Assembly: GCA_023428265.1 (NCBI GenBank)
Contig: JAEYYW010000032.1
Coordinates: forward strand, 1 to 37,108
DNA length: 37,108 bases
Direction of reading: 5' to 3'
From: Bacillota bacterium
Lineage (GTDB): Bacteria > Bacillota > Clostridia > Christensenellales > UMGS416
In this document: positions 7,424 to 15,960 of the stretch, in pieces
How the letters are laid out: every line of letters begins with the position of its first letter
Position numbering within the stretch: position 1 is the first letter of the stretch
The notes under the pieces: generated by a model
Told to the model about the DNA's origin: nothing
What the model saw: the letters and a program-made list of their open reading frames with translations, nothing else
The model's database searches: none
Program-made: the position numbers and the translations under genes

Positions 7424-8689
7424 TCAGCCGGTCTTTTTCGGCTCGCCATCCAGCAGGACAATGCGGTTGCGCCCCTCGGCCTTGGCCTGATACAGCGCCT
7501 TATCCGCCAGATCGATGCATTTTGCGATGTCGCTTTTGTCATGGGCAGTCAGCGTGCCTGTGCCAATGCTCACAGTCACGATCTCCTGGCTGCTCTCCTC
7601 TCCCCGCTGGATTTTCAGAGCGTTCACCCTGTTTTGCATCGTTTCGGCCACGGCGCGGATCTCCGGCAGACCCATGCCAAAGCCTGCATAGATGAATTCC
7701 TCGCCGCCCCAGCGCGCCGCGCAATCGGTTGTGTGCTGCACGACGGCTTCAATTTGGGCAGACACTGCCTGGAGCACTTCATCGCCCCTGGTGTGGCCCA
7801 GGCTGTCGTTGTATTCCTTGAAGTGGTCCAGGTCGATCATCAGCATCGAAAGAGGCTTGCCCACCACATCCTGCCCTTCAAACATCCTGTCGATAAAATG
7901 CCGGAAGCCCCGGCGGTTTGGAAGCCCGGTCAGCTCATCCAGCAGCGATAGCTTGACCAGTTGCCGGTTGGCGTCGGCCAGCTGCAGGTTCATCCGGTGG
8001 TTGCGCACAATTTCCTGCTCCAGCTGGCTGTTTGTCTTTTGCAGCAGCAGCAGGTTCTGATAATCGGCAATGTGCTTGCTGTAGAGTATTCTGGATGCGA
8101 TCCAGGACACGGAGGCAATAATGATCAGGCTCACGGTGTGCACCAGCAGGATGTCTGCCGATGGCTGGCAGAAGGTAAGCCCCGCTGCCAGAGCCACGAC
8201 CGACACCGCAAAGGGGATCAGCATCCTGGCACCCGGCAGGCTGTAGGTCACCGAGCAGATGACCATGTTGACCATAAAAGCGGTCAGGTTGCCGTATTGC
8301 TGCTGATCCATCAGCGAAACGGCGCTGCCCCAACCCATCATAAACGTCACGTAGGCCGTGATCATCCATTCCTGCCGCACCACGCGGCGGTCCGGTACGG
8401 CAATGGAAAGCCCTGTGTGCTTCAGCAGGTGGTAGAATCCGGTGTTGACCACAATCATCAGCGCATACATGGTCAGGGCGAGATCCCATTGGAACGGGAA
8501 GCCCTTCAGCGCTGTGTCGCCGATTCTCACGAGAATCAGGCAGGCGGCAAACCCGATCGTCAGGAGGGCAAACACACGGCCTCTCCGATTGTTCTCCGCC
8601 AGCGTGTGGCGCCGGAGGGCGTCGAGGTCCTCATTGGTGATTTGGCCGCCTGGCTTGGGCGGTGGCTTCACAAACTCTTGTATGTTCAC
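7424..8689 (-). CDS. Membrane-bound GGDEF diguanylate cyclase
   Basis: The product (421 residues) should make cyclic di-GMP from two GTP. Residues 37-200 contain about six hydrophobic helices forming a membrane sensor of unknown ligand; residues 205-245 look coiled-coil; residues 246-415 are a GGDEF domain. Catalytic GGEEF is at 328-332 and the upstream metal site is in MLMIDLDHFKEYND. The inhibitory I-site RxxD is degenerate: the matching four residues are HTTD (319-322), so product inhibition may be weak. The start is uncertain: the in-frame GTG at 8689 has no near ribosome site, as the AAGGAG on this strand (8715-8720) is about 25 bases away. It is alone between znu and rpiB, convergent with zur. 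Confidence 0.9.
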   Translation of the reverse strand: MNIQEFVKPPPKPGGQITNEDLDALRRHTLAENNRRGRVFALLTIGFAACLILVRIGDTALKGFPFQWDLALTMYALMIVVNTGFYHLLKHTGLSIAVPDRRVVRQEWMITAYVTFMMGWGSAVSLMDQQQYGNLTAFMVNMVICSVTYSLPGARMLIPFAVSVVALAAGLTFCQPSADILLVHTVSLIIIASVSWIASRILYSKHIADYQNLLLLQKTNSQLEQEIVRNHRMNLQLADANRQLVKLSLLDELTGLPNRRGFRHFIDRMFEGQDVVGKPLSMLMIDLDHFKEYNDSLGHTRGDEVLQAVSAQIEAVVQHTTDCAARWGGEEFIYAGFGMGLPEIRAVAETMQNRVNALKIQRGEESSQEIVTVSIGTGTLTAHDKSDIAKCIDLADKALYQAKAEGRNRIVLLDGEPKKTG

Positions 8690-8773
8690 AATGTGATTCT
8701 AACATAATTTGTGTCTCCTTACCTTAAAATCCAAACAGGTTTGCCGATTTTTCGGAAATCAGTGCCAATCGAC

Positions 8774-8810
8774 GAAAAACATTGTGTTTTTCCACTTGAT
8801 TGTTTATAAT
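8774..8810 (+). promoter_or_regulatory. rpiB-upp promoter with inverted repeat over the -35
   Basis: TTGTGT at 8782-8787 and a perfect TATAAT at 8805-8810 are separated by 17 bp. A perfect 8-3-8 inverted repeat, GAAAAACATTGTGTTTTTC, spans 8774-8792 and covers the -35, so it is a candidate operator. The bound factor is unknown. Confidence 0.55.
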
Positions 8811-8836
8811 AACCCACAGCATTGGAGGTGCATGCC

Positions 8837-9277
8837 TTGATCGCGTTGGGGAGCGACCACGCCGGTTATGAGTTGAAATGCCATATCATGGCATATTTGG
8901 AGAGGAACGGTTACCAGGTGAAGGATGTCGGGTGCCAGACCAGCCAGTCTGTGGACTATGTGCCATACGGCGAGGCTGCCGCCAGAGAAGTGGTGGAAGG
9001 CCGGGCAGAGCTGGCCATCGTGGTCTGCGGCACCGGGCTGGGCATTTCCATCGCCGCCAACAAGGTGCGGGGGATTCGCGCGGCGCTCTGCACCAATGAG
9101 TTTATGGCCCGCATGGCCCGCATGCACAATGACGCCAACGTGCTGGCGCTTGGCGGCAGGGTGGTGGGCGTGAGCCTGGCGGAAGCCATCGTGGACGCAT
9201 TTCTGAAAACCGGGTTTGAGGGCGGCAGGCACGCGGAGCGCGTCAAGCTGCTCATGGATATTGAGGCAAGGCAATAA
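8837..9277 (+). CDS. rpiB: Ribose-5-phosphate isomerase B
   Basis: This cytoplasmic sugar-phosphate isomerase interconverts ribose 5-phosphate and ribulose 5-phosphate in the pentose phosphate pathway. The 146 residues carry the family signatures GSDHAGYELK at the N-terminus, the catalytic cysteine Cys64 in VVCGTGLGISIAANKV, and RMHNDANVLALGGRVVG. I chose the TTG at 8837 because GGAGGTG at 8824-8830 is correctly spaced and because it gives the usual start of the family (hydrophobic strand straight into GSDHAG). A TTG at 8822 in the same frame would place the ribosome site inside the gene. It is followed after 19 bp by upp; both supply nucleotide synthesis. Lac/galactose-6-phosphate isomerases are related but the neighbour favours RpiB. 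Confidence 0.92.
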   Translation: MIALGSDHAGYELKCHIMAYLERNGYQVKDVGCQTSQSVDYVPYGEAAAREVVEGRAELAIVVCGTGLGISIAANKVRGIRAALCTNEFMARMARMHNDANVLALGGRVVGVSLAEAIVDAFLKTGFEGGRHAERVKLLMDIEARQ

Positions 9278-9296
9278 AAACCTTTAGGAGGGCGCA

Positions 9297-9926
9297 ATGG
9301 GCAAAGTCTTCGTTATGGACCATCCGTTGATTCAACACAAGCTTTCACTGATCAGGGACAAGGCCACGGGGCCCAAGGATTTCCGGGATTTGGTGGGTGA
9401 GGTTGCCACGCTGATGGCATATGAGGTCACGCGGGACTTGCCGTTGCGCGAGATCGAGATTGAGACGCCGGTTGCCAGGGCCAAGACCTGCGTGATCGAC
9501 GGCAAGAAGCTGGGTGTGGTGCCGATCCTGCGCGCCGGCCTCGGCATGGTGGACGGCATTCTGAAGCTGGTGCCGGCTGCCCGCGTGGGCCATGTGGGCC
9601 TTTACCGTGACCCCGATTCTCTGCAGCCGGTGGAGTATTACTGCAAGCTGCCCTCCGATGTGGCCGAGCGCGACATCATCGTGGTGGACCCGATGCTGGC
9701 CACCGGCGGCAGCGCCTCTGCGGCGATCTCCTTCATCAAGCAGCGCGGCTGCCGCAGCATCAAGCTGATGTGCCTGATCGCGGCGCCCGAAGGCATTGCC
9801 CGCGTGGAAGCCGATCACCCCGATGTGGACATTTTCGTGGCCGCCAAAGACGAGCGCCTCAATGAGCATGGCTACATTGTGCCCGGCCTGGGCGATGCCG
9901 GCGACCGGCTGTTTGGCACCAAATAA
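9297..9926 (+). CDS. upp: Uracil phosphoribosyltransferase
   Basis: The enzyme joins uracil and PRPP to make UMP in pyrimidine salvage. The 209-residue length is exactly typical. The PRPP-binding loop is visible as [11 protein letters not shown], and the C-terminal uracil-binding region appears as [17 protein letters not shown]. The ATG follows TAGGAGGGCGCA. It is probably co-transcribed with rpiB; an rpiB-upp neighbourhood, often with glyA, is common in Firmicutes. A strong terminator follows. Confidence 0.97.
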   Translation: MGKVFVMDHPLIQHKLSLIRDKATGPKDFRDLVGEVATLMAYEVTRDLPLREIEIETPVARAKTCVIDGKKLGVVPILRAGLGMVDGILKLVPAARVGHVGLYRDPDSLQPVEYYCKLPSDVAERDIIVVDPMLATGGSASAAISFIKQRGCRSIKLMCLIAAPEGIARVEADHPDVDIFVAAKDERLNEHGYIVPGLGDAGDRLFGTK

Positions 9927-9941
9927 TCTTTGTTGAAACAC

Positions 9942-9979
9942 AAAAGCCCTGCGCGGATGACCATCTGTGCAGGGCTTTT
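9942..9979. terminator. Bidirectional terminator between upp and the PAS-GGDEF-HD-GYP gene
   Basis: An 11-bp perfect stem pairs AAAAGCCCTGC (9942-9952) with GCAGGGCTTTT (9969-9979). The A-run on one side and T-run on the other give a U-tract on either strand. It sits between two convergent genes. Confidence 0.85.
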
Positions 9980-9988
9980 CAAATTTAA

Positions 9989-12184
9989 TCAAACTTCAGG
10001 GCTCTCCACAAGCTTTGTGAACGCCGCCGCCACATCAGGGTCAAACTGCGCCCCGGCGTTGCGCATGATTTCAGCGGCGGCTTCTGCCGGCGTCATCGTC
10101 TTGCGATAGGTGCGGGGGTTTGTCATCGCTTCATAAGCGTCAGCCACGGCAAAAATCCGCGCCAGCAGCGGGATGCGCTCGCCGGCCATCCCCTTGGGGT
10201 ACCCGGCGCCGTCCCATCGCTCGTGGTGGCTGAGGATGCCGTTTGCCACCGGCACCAGCTCCGGGGAAGACAGCGCAATGCGGTAACCGATTTCCGGGTG
10301 CTTGCGGATTTCTGCCCAATCAAGGCTGGTGAGCGGGTCAAAGCTTTTGAGGATGTGGTCCGGCTCACCGATCATGCCGATGTCATGCAGCGAGGATAGC
10401 AGCTCCAGCTCATAAAGCTGATCCCGCGCCAGGCCCATGGCTTCCCCAATGGCCTTTGTGATGCGGATCAGCCGGTCGCCATGATCGCGCGTTTCATGGT
10501 TGCGCTCCTGCATCGTTGCCCGGATTGAGGAGAGCAGCGAGCCATGCATGCTGTTTTGCTCCAGCAGCTTCTGGCGATACATCAAGTCCTCAGCGTTTCG
10601 GATCACAGTCTCAATGGATTGGTTTTCCGACACCTTGGTTGCGCATCCCAACGAAATGCTGGGGTGGTAGGAGCGGTTTTCCGACTCAATCAGGTGCTCG
10701 TTGCAGGCTTTGTCAATCCTCTGGCAGACTGCCTGGGCGGTTGCAAGATCGGTGCGGGGCAGCAGGATGCAGAATTCATCGCCGCCCATCCGCGCGATGA
10801 TGTCCTCCTTGCGGCAGCACTCCCTTAGGATCGCCGCGATTTCCTTCAGCAGCGTGTCGCCTTCGGCGTGGCCGAAAATGTCATTTGTGAGCTTCAGGCC
10901 GTTGATGTCGCCCATCACAATGGAGAGCGGCAGCTGGCGCTCCGTGTCCAGCCGGTTGCATTCTTCCTCAAAGAAGGCGCGGTTATAAAGGCCTGTGAGC
11001 ACGTCGTGATAGCTCAGATAGCGGATTTCCTCTTCCCGCTTTTTCCGCTCGGTGATGTCTCGCAGAAACACACAAAGCCTGTCGGTGATGGAGGTGCTGT
11101 TCGCGCACACTTCCACATCCACGGCGGTGCCGTCTTTCCGCCAAAGCCTTGTCTCAAACCGGATGTTGCCGGCGGCAAGCACCTGGCTGATGCAGGCCTG
11201 GATTTCTTTTGCGTCCAGATCCGCTTCCAGGTCGGCTATGGTTTTGGTCAGCAGCTCTTCGCGGGTATAACCCAGCAATGCGCACAGCGCGCCGTTTGCC
11301 TCCAGGATCGTGCCTTTCCGGTCAAACAGCCAGAACCCGTCCATTGCGGTTGCGATGGCGGCTTTGAAATTTGCTTCCGCCAGCCTGCTGTCTGTCACAT
11401 CCTGCAGCACGCCGCGCACTTTGTGTGGGCTGCCGGCGTCGTCACGGTCTGCCACCGCCCTGGAGTGGATGATGCGCAGCGCCTTGTCATAACGTCGCTC
11501 AATGCGAAACTCCACATCATAGCCGCAGTTGCCCAGCAGCAGCTGGCGCATTGCCTGCTCCAGCATCGCCCGGTCCTCGCCCACAACGTATGATTGCACT
11601 GTGGCCAGATCCAGCATCGGCGCGCCGGGGTCATAACGGATGCCGTAAATGCGATATGCTTCCTCCGACGCCCACACCAACTTCGTCGCCAGGTCAATCT
11701 CCCAGTTGCCCGAGTGGGAAAGCCTTTGTGCGTGCAGCAGCCGGTCCTCACTCAGGCGCAGGGCCGACTCAGTGGTTTTCTGGTCTGTGATCTCCTGGGC
11801 CACGGCGGCAAAACACAGCGGATTGCCAGCGCGGTCCGTCAGTCTGGAGATGGACGCGCGCACCCATATCACTGCCCCGCTCTTCTTGACACAGCGGATG
11901 TCGGCATGGGCTGTGGCGTCACTGCGGGCAAGGCTCTGGCGGATCTGCAGGCACGCGGCCTGCTCGTCGTGATGTGCCAGCGCTGTCGCGCTCAGCCCGA
12001 TCAGCTCTTCGGGCAGATATTCCAGCACCCGGCAGATGTGGCTGTTGGCCCGGAGGATTTTGCCGTCCAGGCCGATGTGCAGCATGCCCACAGCGGCATG
12101 CTCAAATGTGATGTGGCAGATATCCTCCATCGGGCTTATGGTTGGTGGAGCATTTTCCAAACCGGGGTGTTTGGAGCTTGGCAT
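9989..12184 (-). CDS. PAS-PAS-PAS-GGDEF-HD-GYP cyclic-di-GMP signalling protein
   Basis: A 731-residue cytoplasmic protein without membrane helices. Three PAS-type sensor domains lie at about 20-140, 150-270 and 275-385, followed by a GGDEF domain (386-545; GGDEF at 467-471) and an HD-GYP domain (565-725; His-Asp at 600-601 and HHERWDGAGYP at 653-663). Both output domains keep their key residues, so it may both make and break cyclic di-GMP. The GGDEF domain has an intact inhibitory I-site, RKED at 458-461. The start at 12184 has a GGAAGGA site about ten bases upstream. It begins 54 bp after the stop of the secreted deacetylase gene on the same strand and is probably co-transcribed with it. 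PAS ligands cannot be told from sequence. Confidence 0.93.
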   Translation of the reverse strand: MPSSKHPGLENAPPTISPMEDICHITFEHAAVGMLHIGLDGKILRANSHICRVLEYLPEELIGLSATALAHHDEQAACLQIRQSLARSDATAHADIRCVKKSGAVIWVRASISRLTDRAGNPLCFAAVAQEITDQKTTESALRLSEDRLLHAQRLSHSGNWEIDLATKLVWASEEAYRIYGIRYDPGAPMLDLATVQSYVVGEDRAMLEQAMRQLLLGNCGYDVEFRIERRYDKALRIIHSRAVADRDDAGSPHKVRGVLQDVTDSRLAEANFKAAIATAMDGFWLFDRKGTILEANGALCALLGYTREELLTKTIADLEADLDAKEIQACISQVLAAGNIRFETRLWRKDGTAVDVEVCANSTSITDRLCVFLRDITERKKREEEIRYLSYHDVLTGLYNRAFFEEECNRLDTERQLPLSIVMGDINGLKLTNDIFGHAEGDTLLKEIAAILRECCRKEDIIARMGGDEFCILLPRTDLATAQAVCQRIDKACNEHLIESENRSYHPSISLGCATKVSENQSIETVIRNAEDLMYRQKLLEQNSMHGSLLSSIRATMQERNHETRDHGDRLIRITKAIGEAMGLARDQLYELELLSSLHDIGMIGEPDHILKSFDPLTSLDWAEIRKHPEIGYRIALSSPELVPVANGILSHHERWDGAGYPKGMAGERIPLLARIFAVADAYEAMTNPRTYRKTMTPAEAAAEIMRNAGAQFDPDVAAAFTKLVESPEV

Positions 12185-12238
12185 GCGTCTTCAATCCTTC
12201 CGCGATTCCGCGCCGGCCCATGGGCGTGGTCTGCCGGT

Positions 12239-15200
12239 TCATTGCGCCTTTCTGGAAACAATAGCGGAATATGGGCTGTATACTTTGGCCGAGCCGACCA
12301 GCCGGTAGCAGCGCACCTTATACCAGTATGTTTTTCCTACTTTAAGCCCCGTGTTGGTGTAATACCGGGAGGTTGTTGTGGCCACAAGGCTATAGGCGCC
12401 TGTTGCGCCCGTCTCGCTGCGCCAGAGCTCATAGCGGGTTGTGCCCTGTGACGACCCCCAGGTGACCTTGATGCTTGTGGCGGAGGCCCGCAGCGCCCGC
12501 ACAGACTGCGGCGCTGCCAATGTGGCGGCGGCGCGAGCCTGCGCGGAAAACGGGCCATACACCTTTTTCCCGCTCACCATGCGATAGGCGCGCACTTTGT
12601 AATAGTAGGTCTGCCCGGTCACAAGGCCGGTGTTGGTGTAAGAGAGGTAGGTGGTGGTCCTGACCGGTACAAAGACACCGGTGGGGGAGGAGGCCCGCCA
12701 AATCTCATATCCGGAGGCACCCGAGACCCTGCCCCATGTCACCTTGATGCCGTTGTAAGACGCCCTTGCCGCCTTCACGGAGCCGGTCGGGCCAAGCACG
12801 GGCTGGGCGCGGCCCACCGTGGTAAAGGCTCCATACACTTTCATACCACTCACGGTGCGATATGCCCGCACTTTGTAGTAATAAGCCGTGCCGGTCTTGA
12901 GGCTGGTGTTGGTATATTTGGTGGCGGTCAGTGTGACCAGGCGCGTATAGGTGCCGCCGCTGGCGGTGGATCGATACACCTCATAGCCGGATGCGCCTGC
13001 CACTGCGCCCCATGCGATTCTCACGCTGTTGTAGCTGGCCGGGCTGGCGGTGATGGAAGCGGGTGCCGCGGGCACCGGCCTTCCGGACACAACCCCGGAG
13101 AAACCGGCATACACCTTGGCGGATCCGTTTTGCCAATAGGCCCTGATTTTATAGTAATACGGCCGGTTGGTCACAAGACTGGTGTTGGAATAGGTGGTGG
13201 TTTTCACCGTGGCGGCCAGCGTATACGTGCCGGCGGACGCCGTAGACCGCCAAACCTCGTAGCCGGCGGCATATTTGGCGGCGGCCCAGGTCAGCTTGAG
13301 GCTGTTGTAAGTTTGCGCCAGCGGCGACCGGATTGCCGGTGTGCTGAGCCATTGGGCATAAACCGTGATGTTTCCTGTCACGGCGGTGGCAGCGGTCAGC
13401 GCGGTGCCGGAGCCGTCGGGCTTAGTGTTCCAGCCCACGAAGGCGGAGCCTGTTTTGGCCGGTGGCGTGGGCAGCACAACGGCGGTGTTGTATGGGGCAG
13501 TCCTGGTGCCGGGCTTGGCTTCTGTGGTGCCGCCGTTTTTGTGGAATGTGACTGTATAGCTGTTGATGACCCACCGGGCAAACACGGTCACGTTGCCGGT
13601 CACGGCGGTGTGCTCGGTGAAGGCGCTGCCGGTGCCGTCAGGCTTTGTGTTCCAGCCGGCAAAGGTGTGGCCGGTCTTCTTTGGCGGCGCGGGCAGCGCA
13701 ACGGCGGTGTTATAGTTGGCGTTCACGGTCATGGGGCTGGGGTCTGTTTCGCCCCCGTTTTTGTCAAAGGAGACCGTATATCTGTTGATGACCCACTGGG
13801 CAAACACGGTGGCGTCGCCGGTCACGGCGGTGTGCCCGGTGAAGGCGCTGCCGGAGCCGTCGGGCATGGTGTTCCAGCCGGCAAAGGTGTGGCCGGCCTT
13901 TTCCGGCGGTGCGGGCAGCGCGACGGTGGTGTTGTGTTCGGCGGTCACGGTCGTGGGGCTGGGGTCTGTGTCGCCGCCGTTTTTGAAGAACGTGACGGTG
14001 TAGCGGTTGATCGAATACTGCGCCGTCACCACAAGATCGTTGGTAATGCTGTCATAAACCCTATCCCAGCCGGTGAAGGTGTATCCTTCGCGGGAAGGAT
14101 CGTCGGGGGCGGTGGCGGAGCCAAGATACTGCACAGGCTCTGTTTTCAGCGTGTCTGCGTTCCAATCCCGAAATGTGACGATGTAGCTGTTGATGGACCA
14201 TTGGGCAAACACGGTGGCGTCGGCGGTCACGGCGGTGTGCCCGGTGAAGGCACTGCCGGAGCCGTCTGGCATCGTGTTCCAGCCGGCAAAGGTATGGCCG
14301 GCCTTTTCCGGCGGCGCCGGCAATGAGACGGTGGCGAGATAGTCCGCCGAGGCGGCAGATGGGCTTGGAGCTGTGTCGCCGCCGTTTTTGTCAAAGGTGA
14401 TGGTGTAGCGGTTGATCGAATATTGCGCCGTCACCTCAAGATCGTCGGTGACGCTGCCAAAGGCCTTATCCCAGCCGGTGAAGGTGTAACCGGTGCGGGA
14501 GGGAGCGGCCGGTGCCGTGGCGGCGTTCTGATACTGCACCGTCTGGCTTTTCAGCGTGCTGCCGTCCCAGTCTTTGAACAAAACGGCATAGCTTTTTGCC
14601 GCCCACGCGGCATAAAGCGTGATGTCTTCCGCCACCGTGTCGGTGTCAAAATCCCATGCGCTGGTGAGCGCAACGTCCTTATACCATCCGGCAAAGGTGT
14701 GGCCTTCTTTCGTGGGGGCCTCCGGCGCCGCGACTGTGGCGTTGTCATTGGTCTGCACGCTGGCCACGCTGCTGCCGCCGTTACTCTGGAAACTCACAGT
14801 GCGGTTGGTGGTGAAGTGCAGCGTGGTGTCCGGCCCGGCCGGGTTGATGCCCGACGCCGCGTAGCGCATATTCAATGTGTGCGGGCCGCTCAGATCAACG
14901 GTGCTGAACGTGGCGGCCCTGTATGCCGCATAGGGCCCGCCATCCAGGCTGTATTCCATGATGATCGTGAGGCCGGACACGGTGTTGGTGATGTCGTCGG
15001 CGGTCACCACAGGGGCCGGTGGGGTTTCCTGTGACAGCGGGTTCACGATCTGTTCGTCATACCACTGGCTGATGGTCAGCACTTCCGCTTTGCCCTGGTC
15101 CACGAGATTCTTTGTAAAGGCCAGCAAATCATGCAGGTCGCTGACTGTTGTGGTCAGGTCGCCTTTTTCCGGCTGCACCCGGTGCAGCATGAAGATCACC

Positions 15201-15880
15201 GTGCTGCCGCCGGTGATGGCGGCGTTGATGGCGTTTTTGCAGCTGTCAAGGCTGTAATTGCTGGAGACCGCCTTCATCGGCAGGTTGAAATAGGTGTCCT
15301 GATATTCAATCGGTGTGCTCTGCAGGCCGGACACTGTGTTTCGGCCGGTTTTTATGCCGATGCCCTGCAGCACGCTGATGAGCTCCTTGGTGTATCTTCC
15401 GGAGGGGTAGGCGGCATGGGCCGCGCCCCGTGGGAAGCCATTGTTGATCAGCCAGTTCATGCAGGATTCATACTCCTGCCGCAGTGTCGCCAGACTGGCC
15501 TCATCGTTGTAAAGCCCCAGCTCGCGGTGGGTGGCCGTGTGGTTGGCCAGATCCCACCCTGCTTCGTAGAGATCCCGAAGTTCTTCCAGTGACATGAAGT
15601 TGGCATCGTTCTTTACCACCTTGTCACTGTTGACATACACTGTTGCCGGAAAGCCATAGGCCTGGAAAACGGGCAGGGCATACTCATGATTGTCCCACCA
15701 GCCGTCGTCCAAAGTGAAGACGATCTTTGCCTTTTGGCCTTCTTCCGCCTTGGCGACAGGCGCGGGCGCGGCAGACAGCAGCAAAACGCAGGCCAAAAGC
15801 AGCGCCAGTGCCTTTTTGGCTATGCTCTGGCCAGGGGGGGCAATTGTTTTGTTTTTTTTCTTCAAATCGCTAAACTCCAT
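12239..15880 (-). CDS. Secreted polysaccharide deacetylase with InlB-type and FnIII-like repeats
   Basis: A 1213-residue exported protein. Residues 1-45 form a signal peptide (KKKNK n-region, long hydrophobic core, likely cleavage after AKA). Residues 50-275 are a CE4/NodB polysaccharide deacetylase domain with the metal and catalytic motifs TLDDGW (Asp58/Asp59), HTATH (His114 and His118), YPSGRY and MLHRV (His233). Residues 360-844 contain seven InlB/Listeria-Bacteroides-type repeats ending in W or Y (for example AGWNTMPDGSG and FAQW). Residues 845-1213 contain four FnIII-like modules of about 92 residues with YYYKVRAYR signatures. No LPXTG sorting signal or C-terminal membrane anchor is seen, so it is secreted or held non-covalently. 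Likely substrates are peptidoglycan, chitin-like or acetylated exopolysaccharide; sequence does not decide. The ribosome site is weak (GGGA). Confidence 0.9.
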   Translation of the reverse strand: MEFSDLKKKNKTIAPPGQSIAKKALALLLACVLLLSAAPAPVAKAEEGQKAKIVFTLDDGWWDNHEYALPVFQAYGFPATVYVNSDKVVKNDANFMSLEELRDLYEAGWDLANHTATHRELGLYNDEASLATLRQEYESCMNWLINNGFPRGAAHAAYPSGRYTKELISVLQGIGIKTGRNTVSGLQSTPIEYQDTYFNLPMKAVSSNYSLDSCKNAINAAITGGSTVIFMLHRVQPEKGDLTTTVSDLHDLLAFTKNLVDQGKAEVLTISQWYDEQIVNPLSQETPPAPVVTADDITNTVSGLTIIMEYSLDGGPYAAYRAATFSTVDLSGPHTLNMRYAASGINPAGPDTTLHFTTNRTVSFQSNGGSSVASVQTNDNATVAAPEAPTKEGHTFAGWYKDVALTSAWDFDTDTVAEDITLYAAWAAKSYAVLFKDWDGSTLKSQTVQYQNAATAPAAPSRTGYTFTGWDKAFGSVTDDLEVTAQYSINRYTITFDKNGGDTAPSPSAASADYLATVSLPAPPEKAGHTFAGWNTMPDGSGSAFTGHTAVTADATVFAQWSINSYIVTFRDWNADTLKTEPVQYLGSATAPDDPSREGYTFTGWDRVYDSITNDLVVTAQYSINRYTVTFFKNGGDTDPSPTTVTAEHNTTVALPAPPEKAGHTFAGWNTMPDGSGSAFTGHTAVTGDATVFAQWVINRYTVSFDKNGGETDPSPMTVNANYNTAVALPAPPKKTGHTFAGWNTKPDGTGSAFTEHTAVTGNVTVFARWVINSYTVTFHKNGGTTEAKPGTRTAPYNTAVVLPTPPAKTGSAFVGWNTKPDGSGTALTAATAVTGNITVYAQWLSTPAIRSPLAQTYNSLKLTWAAAKYAAGYEVWRSTASAGTYTLAATVKTTTYSNTSLVTNRPYYYKIRAYWQNGSAKVYAGFSGVVSGRPVPAAPASITASPASYNSVRIAWGAVAGASGYEVYRSTASGGTYTRLVTLTATKYTNTSLKTGTAYYYKVRAYRTVSGMKVYGAFTTVGRAQPVLGPTGSVKAARASYNGIKVTWGRVSGASGYEIWRASSPTGVFVPVRTTTYLSYTNTGLVTGQTYYYKVRAYRMVSGKKVYGPFSAQARAAATLAAPQSVRALRASATSIKVTWGSSQGTTRYELWRSETGATGAYSLVATTTSRYYTNTGLKVGKTYWYKVRCYRLVGSAKVYSPYSAIVSRKAQ
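12242..13348 (-). repeat. Four FnIII-like coding repeats
   Basis: Residues 845-1213 of the deacetylase are four modules of about 92 residues. Each has a strand like KVTWG, then GYEVWRS, then YTNTGL, then YYYKVRAYR. They probably form extended, carbohydrate- or wall-binding rods. Confidence 0.8.
13349..14803 (-). repeat. Seven InlB-type coding repeats
   Basis: Residues 360-844 form seven repeats of about 60-75 residues of the Listeria-Bacteroides (InlB B) type: a YTVTF strand, a GG or DW turn, GHTFAGW or GYTFTGW, and an end in AQW or AQY. Two subtypes alternate (short A with AQY end, long B with AQW end) in the order start-A-B-A-B-B-B. Confidence 0.85.
13793..14596 (-). repeat. Duplicated A-B super-unit, about 400 bp each
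   Basis: Two adjacent A-B units code for residues 429-561 (14198-14596) and 562-696 (13793-14197). The B parts are almost the same DNA: 13797-13921 against 14202-14326, offset 405 bp, show only about nine differences by eye. This indicates a recent in-frame duplication or gene conversion. Confidence 0.75.
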
Positions 15881-15903
15881 GCTCTATTTCCCGATATATT
15901 ACG

Positions 15904-15930
15904 ATGACCGGGAGTATCCGGTCTTGTCAT
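15904..15930 (-). promoter_or_regulatory. Two mutually exclusive hairpins in the deacetylase leader
   Basis: On the minus strand GACCGG pairs perfectly with CCGGTC (15906-15911 with 15918-15923, six-base loop). Alternatively ATGAC pairs with GTCAT (15926-15930 with 15904-15908), which uses the same GTC. The element lies 24-50 bases before the start codon. A switch is only a possibility; no known riboswitch class was recognised. Confidence 0.3.
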
Positions 15931-15960
15931 CTTCGTTGACAGAGTAATAAGTGGTAATTA

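Noticed and set aside
13130..14326. A 398-codon plus-strand open frame antisense to the InlB repeats
   Set aside because: It mirrors the repeat codons of the deacetylase and has Gly/Val-rich repeats with no recognisable domain or ribosome site.
13349..14803. Direct repeats as a CRISPR array
   Set aside because: The repeats are long, in-frame, protein-coding and lack short identical repeats with unique spacers. No cas gene is present.
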